11,466 bases of DNA from JAZLIT01 sp045617525 (GTDB lineage: Bacteria; Bacillota; Bacilli; Bacillales_A; Planococcaceae). Under the pieces are notes generated by a model. That model saw only the letters and a list, made by a program, of their open reading frames with translations. It was not told where the DNA came from and made no database searches. Both the position numbers and the translations under genes were made by a program. Positions 7,571-11,466 of the stretch are shown one piece after another. Location of the stretch: the NCBI GenBank assembly GCA_045617525.1, contig JAZLIT010000128.1, forward strand, positions 1-11,466. Reading direction: 5' to 3'. The first letter of the stretch is position 1; every line of letters begins with the position of its first letter.

Positions 7571-7589
7571 CGCCCTTTTGAACAAGGCG
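7571..7589 (-). terminator. Weak possible terminator after the sigma operon
   Basis: In the minus-strand transcript CGCCUU pairs with AGGGCG (6 bp including one U-G) around a 7-base loop. A run of six U follows only after about nine unpaired bases. The position, 55 bases past the last gene of the sigma operon, is right, but the stem is short and the U-run is displaced, so read-through into the ABC operon is possible. Confidence 0.3.
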
Positions 7590-7643
7590 CAATAGTGGTC
7601 AATCGACAGACAAATGAAACGTATGAAACAGCTTAACATGTGA

Positions 7644-8189
7644 CTACTTTATCTCATTTCTCTCTATTAGAATCCCGTGACGTTGTGCAATGTTTCTAAT
7701 TTCACTTGAGACATCATGTGAAAACTGGCCCGTCTCCATAATGACAATCTCCTCCACACCTTTAATAAATGTATAGGTCCCTGCATAACCATATTCAAAC
7801 GTATAATCAATCAAGTCCATCTCCTGCCACATCAACTCTTGCTGACCAAATACAGAGACTGTACGCACATAATCTTCATGAATCGCAAAATAACCAATCG
7901 TCGATGCATAATAAAAGGCACAAAATAAAACGATAGTAAGTCCAAATCCAGCTATTGTACCCTTCGACTTACGCCAAGCTAACAAGCCAAGCCCAATTAA
8001 CAATGAAGTAAATGCCAGTATCAAAAATGAATAATTTTCACTCACGGGTGATAACACAATATTGCGTGAATCAAAATAAAACGTAGCAAGGACAAACATT
8101 GGGCTAAAAATATAACAAAACCCAAATAGTAAAAGGACAATAACCGTGACTAAAACAACCTTTGTTCGAAATGAAAGCACTTGTAACAT
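7644..8189 (-). CDS. Small membrane protein with C-terminal PH-like domain
   Basis: I do not recognise a named family for this 181-residue protein. Three hydrophobic segments (about 8-34, 53-70 and 80-100) precede a soluble tail of about 75 residues. The tail (EDYVRTVSVFGQQELMWQEM, then IDYTFEYG) looks like the bacterial PH-like domains that follow membrane helices, where a beta-strand pattern is followed by a W-x-E/D-x turn; this is a resemblance, not a proven match. The ATG follows a G7 run (8197-8203) with a 7-base spacer, and the gene starts 22 bases after the anti-sigma-like gene, so it is almost certainly co-transcribed with the sigma factor. It could modulate the sigma/anti-sigma pair or be a product they control. 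It is the last gene before a 178-base gap. Confidence 0.75.
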   Translation of the reverse strand: MLQVLSFRTKVVLVTVIVLLLFGFCYIFSPMFVLATFYFDSRNIVLSPVSENYSFLILAFTSLLIGLGLLAWRKSKGTIAGFGLTIVLFCAFYYASTIGYFAIHEDYVRTVSVFGQQELMWQEMDLIDYTFEYGYAGTYTFIKGVEEIVIMETGQFSHDVSSEIRNIAQRHGILIERNEIK

Positions 8190-8211
8190 TGCCCCACCCC
8201 CCCTAACTAAT

Positions 8212-9399
8212 CTATTTCAAAGTTATATTCTGTTCCCAAACACCATCAAGCGTCATACGCATCGTTACCGATTGTAGCTCCTTTTTAAAATCAGAATCAA
8301 ACGTAATCGTAGCTAGACGCTTTGTGCCACTTAAGCTCACTACCCCATTTTCTATACCATTATATTGGAACGCAATAAGCGAACGATACTCCGCGTCTGT
8401 ATAGAATAATTCGCCCTCAACTACTAAATCTGCAAAATCAGCTAACGATACATCTTGTACACGTACGGTAGACGGAATTAGTGCATACGAGGTTTTTATA
8501 TCGTGTTCGTAAACTGCTGTATATAACATACGAAGTGCCATAATTGGATCTAAGCCAACCAGCTTTTCAATACTGTAATCCGATTTGAAATCGTCGTAAA
8601 TTATTCGTTCATCATCCTGCAACACGAAAGTGGGCACTATTTTTTGAATGGCCACAACTTTACCAAGCACCTCCCTTTGCTCTACAAGTGCTAGCTTCAA
8701 GCCTTCATTAGCCGTAAACTCTTGCACAAGTAGCATATCTTCCGCAACTACAGCATCGGGCATTGACTCGAATTCGTCATACGTTACATAATTAAAATCC
8801 ATTACATTACGTAAGTAGCCAATTGTTTCTTTAAACTCATGTCCAGAAACCGTTCCTGGTAATAAAAGTGCTGTATCATTCACATTAAGCGAGCCATCCT
8901 TTACTTCATATTGCTCCCCAGAAAATGCAAATAGCTGACGTACTATCTGTTCACCTTCCGAATTTACAAGTACAACATAATCACCGCGTTCAAACTCTGT
9001 TGTCTGCTCCATAACTAACGGATGCCCATTAAACTTCTCAAAGCGCCCATTTAACAAAACATCAGCCCCAGCGACAACAGTCTGGTTCTCTAACGCCTCT
9101 TCCACCAGCTGTAGCTGCACCTCATTTTGCTTGAGCTGTACTATTACCTGATCTATTACAGTATTTCCGGTACCTAACGTGCTCGCATAAGGTACAGTAG
9201 GCTCCGCAAACTCCTGCACAGGGACATTAGTGATAATTAACATAAACAGGATTAGCATCGTAAAGCTAGCCACTACAACTACACGCATTGATTTCTTATT
9301 TGTTTTTTTTTGCCTATGCAAAATCCTTTTTTGGATCTCAGCTGTAAACGGAGCATCCCGCTCTAACTCACAATTTAAATTGCCTTTAAAATTGTTCAT
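8212..9399 (-). CDS. Membrane anti-sigma-like protein with pseudo-signal-peptidase domain
   Basis: This is a 395-residue single-pass protein encoded directly after the ECF sigma factor (14-base overlap), the classic anti-sigma position. Residues 1-39 are a basic cytoplasmic segment without a zinc-type HxxxCxxC motif. Residues 40-59 form one membrane helix and the rest would be outside. Residues 110-250 align with type I signal peptidase: PLVMEQT (127-133) at the SGSMxPT box, RGDYVVL (138-144) at box C, IVRQLFAFSGEQYEVKDG (152-169) at the KRVIGLPGD box, LLVQEF (223-228) at the VLGDN box and LGKVV (245-249) at the IGKV box. The catalytic Ser is Val129 and the catalytic Lys is Arg154, so the domain should be inactive. 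Residues about 270-395 form a separate domain, possibly NTF2-like. ATG follows AGAAGGGGG. The anti-sigma role is inferred from position and topology. Confidence 0.75.
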   Translation of the reverse strand: MNNFKGNLNCELERDAPFTAEIQKRILHRQKKTNKKSMRVVVVASFTMLILFMLIITNVPVQEFAEPTVPYASTLGTGNTVIDQVIVQLKQNEVQLQLVEEALENQTVVAGADVLLNGRFEKFNGHPLVMEQTTEFERGDYVVLVNSEGEQIVRQLFAFSGEQYEVKDGSLNVNDTALLLPGTVSGHEFKETIGYLRNVMDFNYVTYDEFESMPDAVVAEDMLLVQEFTANEGLKLALVEQREVLGKVVAIQKIVPTFVLQDDERIIYDDFKSDYSIEKLVGLDPIMALRMLYTAVYEHDIKTSYALIPSTVRVQDVSLADFADLVVEGELFYTDAEYRSLIAFQYNGIENGVVSLSGTKRLATITFDSDFKKELQSVTMRMTLDGVWEQNITLK

Positions 9400-9892
9400 T
9401 AAATATGCCCCCTTCTATGCTTTCTCCCAACAGCTCACGCAATTTACTTTTTCCGCGACGTAAACGAGTGCGCACTGTATTTTCACTCAAATTTAGCAGC
9501 TGCGTTATTTCTAGCACGCTAAACTCCTCATAAAAATGCAAAATAATAACTTCACGATAATGCACTGGTAACGACCATACGATTTCCTTCAATGATTCAC
9601 CCTGAACAGATTTTAAAACTTGATGCTCTGCCGATTGCACCGTTTTCATAAAGGGTAAAACCGCTTCTAGCAATATTCTGCGTTTCATTTTGCGAAGCTC
9701 ATCATGTGAACGATTAATCGCAATACGGGTTAAATACGTTTTGACCTGTGCCTCACCACGAAATTGCTGTTTCTTCGAGGAGAACGAATAAAATACATCC
9801 TGCGTAATTTCCTCTGCAATGCCCGTATCTTTTACGTATAGATACGCTAAATGATAAATATAAGTCCCGTATTGTTCTATGTAATGCTGCAT
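9386..9892 (-). CDS. ECF-subfamily RNA polymerase sigma factor
   Basis: This is a group 4 (ECF) sigma factor of 168 residues. Region 2 spans about residues 1-75 (YLYVKDTGIAEEITQDVFY, then KTYLTRIAINRSHDELR). Region 4 spans about 110-160 (LPVHYREVIILHFYEEFS, then NLSENTVRTRLRRGKSKLR, the helix-turn-helix for the -35 element). There is no region 1 or 3, as normal for ECF factors. The open frame extends upstream to GTG 9943, but that codon is part of a candidate -35 element. ATG 9890-9892 follows a G6 ribosome binding site (9900-9905) at 7 bases and gives the normal N-terminus MQHYIEQYG. It overlaps the anti-sigma-like gene by 14 bases, implying coupled, stoichiometric synthesis. The stimulus is unknown; an envelope signal is likely by family. 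Confidence 0.92.
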   Translation of the reverse strand: MQHYIEQYGTYIYHLAYLYVKDTGIAEEITQDVFYSFSSKKQQFRGEAQVKTYLTRIAINRSHDELRKMKRRILLEAVLPFMKTVQSAEHQVLKSVQGESLKEIVWSLPVHYREVIILHFYEEFSVLEITQLLNLSENTVRTRLRRGKSKLRELLGESIEGGIFNEQF

Positions 9893-9913
9893 TTTTTCGC
9901 CCCCCTTACTCCT

Positions 9914-9943
9914 TAGACGTATGTTTTTTACAATTCCGTTCAC
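9914..9943 (-). promoter_or_regulatory. Candidate autoregulatory ECF promoter of the sigma operon
   Basis: On the minus strand GTGAAC (plus 9938-9943) is followed by CGTCTA (plus 9914-9919). These resemble the Bacillus ECF consensus (TGAAAC then CGTCTA), but the 18-base gap is one or two bases longer than usual. The transcript would begin only about 15-18 bases before the ATG, just enough for the G6 ribosome binding site. ECF factors usually activate their own operon, so the location is as expected. Confidence 0.45.
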
Positions 9944-9952
9944 TTTTTACTC

Positions 9953-9958
9953 ATTATA
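9953..9958 (-). promoter_or_regulatory. Possible housekeeping -10 box upstream of the sigma gene
   Basis: A perfect TATAAT on the minus strand lies about 60 bases before the sigma start. No good TTGACA-like element stands at 16-18 bases upstream (the DNA there is T-rich), and there is no extended -10 TG. It could give basal transcription in addition to the ECF-type promoter, or be a chance match. Confidence 0.3.
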
Positions 9959-10047
9959 ACCATTATTTTCCTATAAAAAATACGTCATATGGGTTAATCT
10001 GTGAAGAACGCTATTTTTTAGAAATTAATTATCCCCATTGTTAACCT

Positions 10048-10075
10048 TTCACTTTGGATTGAAATTGGCTATAAT
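10048..10075 (+). promoter_or_regulatory. Sigma-A-type promoter of the plus-strand gene
   Basis: TTCACT (10048-10053, 4/6 to consensus) and a perfect TATAAT (10070-10075) are separated by 16 bases. Transcription would start near 10082, directly before the AAAGGAGGG ribosome binding site (10085-10093) and ATG 10099. The promoter diverges from that of the sigma operon about 100 bases away. Confidence 0.6.
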
Positions 10076-10098
10076 AGGAAGCATAAAGGAGGGTTCCC

Positions 10099-11466
10099 AT
10101 GTTAAAAATTAAATCGATTGAGTTTACTAAAAATGTCTATGACGAATCAATGTCGCATCAGATTTTTTCAGTAGCAAATGTTTATTTCTCCAATTACGAG
10201 CCCATTATCGGTGCCCTTTTATATTGGCGTGAAAATAAAGACCAAAAACCCTTCACACAAGAAGATGAATATAAATTTTTCTATGATTTATCACAGACCC
10301 AATTTTACGCATCGGTAAAGTTCCCAAAATACTGTACTTTATCAAAAGATGAACGCCAGGAATTAGCTTATATTCTTATCGAACAGCGTGCATGCGCAGG
10401 ATCCTATTCAGTATCCACGAATAAAGCTGCCGCACAAGTTTTACAAATCCCGAAACTACACAAAGAGCTTGAATTTCCTGAGCAATTTGACACAGCACAT
10501 TTTAAATCCATTTTTAATGCGCAATATGATAGCGAAATAAATGAAATTACAGAACGTTATCCTTTTTACACCAAGTCTTTTATTAAAGAGTATGTCAAGT
10601 GGTCAATGCTAACATGTAAGGGGCACCCAGAAAACATAAAGCGCTTCATGCCCCATATTCAAATGACACAAGTCTGTTATCAAAATCCATATCTTACCGA
10701 ATCGTTTTTGCTCGATAACCTTTCGAACATCGATTGGGCTGCTTTACAATACAACTTACCTACACTAGACCGCATGACAAAAGCATTCCGTATTTATTTA
10801 TTGGAGCAGTTAAAGGTGCTAAACGCGACCGTTCAAATCGAATTAGAGCAAGAACCTGCACGCTTTATCGAGGACGTCGATTTTTATGTGGAAGATCGTA
10901 TTTTTTACTTAGAACCTGAGGATGATGATCGTTTACTTGATGCCTACTTCCTCTACTTTGAATATGATTTAGGACGTAATAAATGGCCGGGTGCAGAGCA
11001 TTTAGTGAAGGAAATCCCCTCATTAGCCTGCCAGCTATTTGATTTCGATGGTGATCGTAAATTGACAAACAAGGAAATGGATGAAAAGTTTGCAAATTAT
11101 GATGCTAATCAAATGGCGTTATTCATCGGGGGTTGTGAGCAACATTGGCTCAACCGTTATAAAAAGCAAATAGATTGGACAACTGTTTGCGAACTTAACC
11201 CGCATTTAACCGATGATTTTATTGATGCACACCTGGCATTCATCGACTTTAATGCATTAGCAAACAACACACAATGTCATGTGACGAGCAAATTTATTAA
11301 TAAGCACTTTAAAAAGCTTTCTACACAAGCAGCTTCTCCACTCGTATTGCGCCTTTTAAATGAGGAATTATACGAAACACATAAAAGTGAATTAAAGCTT
11401 TCTGAGAAGCTCCTAGTAGCCAATGAACATATCTTATCTGAAAGACAGATGGACTTTTTAGAATCC
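10099..11466 (+). CDS. Repeat-containing protein of unknown function (3' end beyond window)
   Basis: An uninterrupted frame of 456 codons runs from ATG 10099 to the window edge with no stop. It has a strong AAAGGAGGG site and a promoter just upstream, so it is a real, incomplete gene. The protein starts MLKIKSIEFTKNVYD and has no signal peptide or membrane helix, so it is probably cytoplasmic. Residues 190-216 and 361-387 are clear copies of each other (13 of 27 identical: V-C-x-x-N-P-x-L-T-x-x-F, then L-x-x-I-D-[WF]-x-A-L). A third, more diverged unit follows at 382-407 (IDFNALANN, then TSKFINKHF). This N-x-x-L-x-x-x-F-I / I-D-W-x-x-L pattern resembles helical repeat scaffolds. Residues 315-326 (DFDGDRKLTNKE) fit an EF-hand calcium loop. 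I recognise no named family and give no function. Confidence 0.8.
   Translation, partial: MLKIKSIEFTKNVYDESMSHQIFSVANVYFSNYEPIIGALLYWRENKDQKPFTQEDEYKFFYDLSQTQFYASVKFPKYCTLSKDERQELAYILIEQRACAGSYSVSTNKAAAQVLQIPKLHKELEFPEQFDTAHFKSIFNAQYDSEINEITERYPFYTKSFIKEYVKWSMLTCKGHPENIKRFMPHIQMTQVCYQNPYLTESFLLDNLSNIDWAALQYNLPTLDRMTKAFRIYLLEQLKVLNATVQIELEQEPARFIEDVDFYVEDRIFYLEPEDDDRLLDAYFLYFEYDLGRNKWPGAEHLVKEIPSLACQLFDFDGDRKLTNKEMDEKFANYDANQMALFIGGCEQHWLNRYKKQIDWTTVCELNPHLTDDFIDAHLAFIDFNALANNTQCHVTSKFINKHFKKLSTQAASPLVLRLLNEELYETHKSELKLSEKLLVANEHILSERQMDFLES

Larger units (their letters stand above)
7466..7643 (-). promoter_or_regulatory. Control region between sigma operon and ABC operon
   Basis: The 178-base gap should hold the promoter for the ABC operon. 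The region from about 7490 to 7560 is extremely AT-rich. Weak candidates on the minus strand are TTGATT (plus about 7545-7550) and TTGATA (plus about 7525-7530), each followed by A/T-only words, but none pairs with a convincing TATAAT at 16-18 bases. No ECF-type CGTC box was found here. I therefore mark the region without naming a promoter. Confidence 0.35.

Noticed and set aside
8212..9399. Reading the signal-peptidase-like protein as an active signal peptidase
   Set aside because: Both the catalytic Ser and Lys positions are replaced (Val129, Arg154), and the gene follows a sigma factor in the usual anti-sigma place.
9893..9943. GTG at 9943 as the start of the sigma factor gene
   Set aside because: No ribosome binding site precedes it, the 17 extra residues are unlike any ECF N-terminus, and it falls in the candidate -35 element.
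10865..11095. Minus-strand open frame opposite the repeat protein
   Set aside because: It lies wholly inside the long plus-strand gene, has no convincing ribosome binding site, and its composition looks like a shadow frame.

Overview
The window looks like chromosomal DNA of a low-GC, endospore-forming Firmicute. Protein style and gene content suggest the Lysinibacillus/Solibacillus group, but that is a family-level impression. The evidence is a complete germinant-receptor operon (gerA-gerB-gerC type) with a forespore-type promoter, AT-rich spacers, AGGAGG-type ribosome binding sites, and an ECF sigma factor with its membrane partner. No rRNA, tRNA, CRISPR array or prophage was seen.

Layout from left to right: the 5' end of an IS30-type transposase gene with a probable terminal inverted repeat (1 to about 140); a gene-free AT-rich spacer (about 141-369); a strong terminator (370-408); the germination operon on the minus strand (gerC 428-1489, gerB 1465-2511, gerA 2508-4037) behind a sigma-G-like promoter (4057-4087); a terminator (4177-4210); an ABC-2 exporter operon on the minus strand (permease, permease, ATPase, 7465 down to 4224) preceded by a 12-bp tandem repeat; an ECF sigma / membrane anti-sigma-like / small membrane protein operon on the minus strand (9892 down to 7644); a divergent promoter region; and a plus-strand gene from 10099 that runs off the right edge. 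That last gene encodes a repeat-containing protein of unknown function.

How the genes may work together: the three Ger proteins would form one nutrient germinant receptor in the spore inner membrane. The sigma factor, the anti-sigma-like protein and the PH-like membrane protein are tightly spaced and probably form one envelope-sensing unit. The ABC exporter has two related permeases with large external loops. It may be a cell-envelope or peptide-resistance pump, but no sequence link to the sigma factor was found.

The points most worth checking are: (1) gerC has no ATG, GTG or TTG upstream of its lipobox, so it uses a non-canonical start or is a start-codon mutant; (2) the outer part of the anti-sigma-like protein aligns with type I signal peptidase, with both catalytic residues replaced; (3) the right-hand gene carries spaced internal repeats and a calmodulin-like EF-hand loop; (4) five genes, including every gene of the germination operon except gerB and all three genes of the sigma operon, use runs of 5-7 G as the ribosome binding site.
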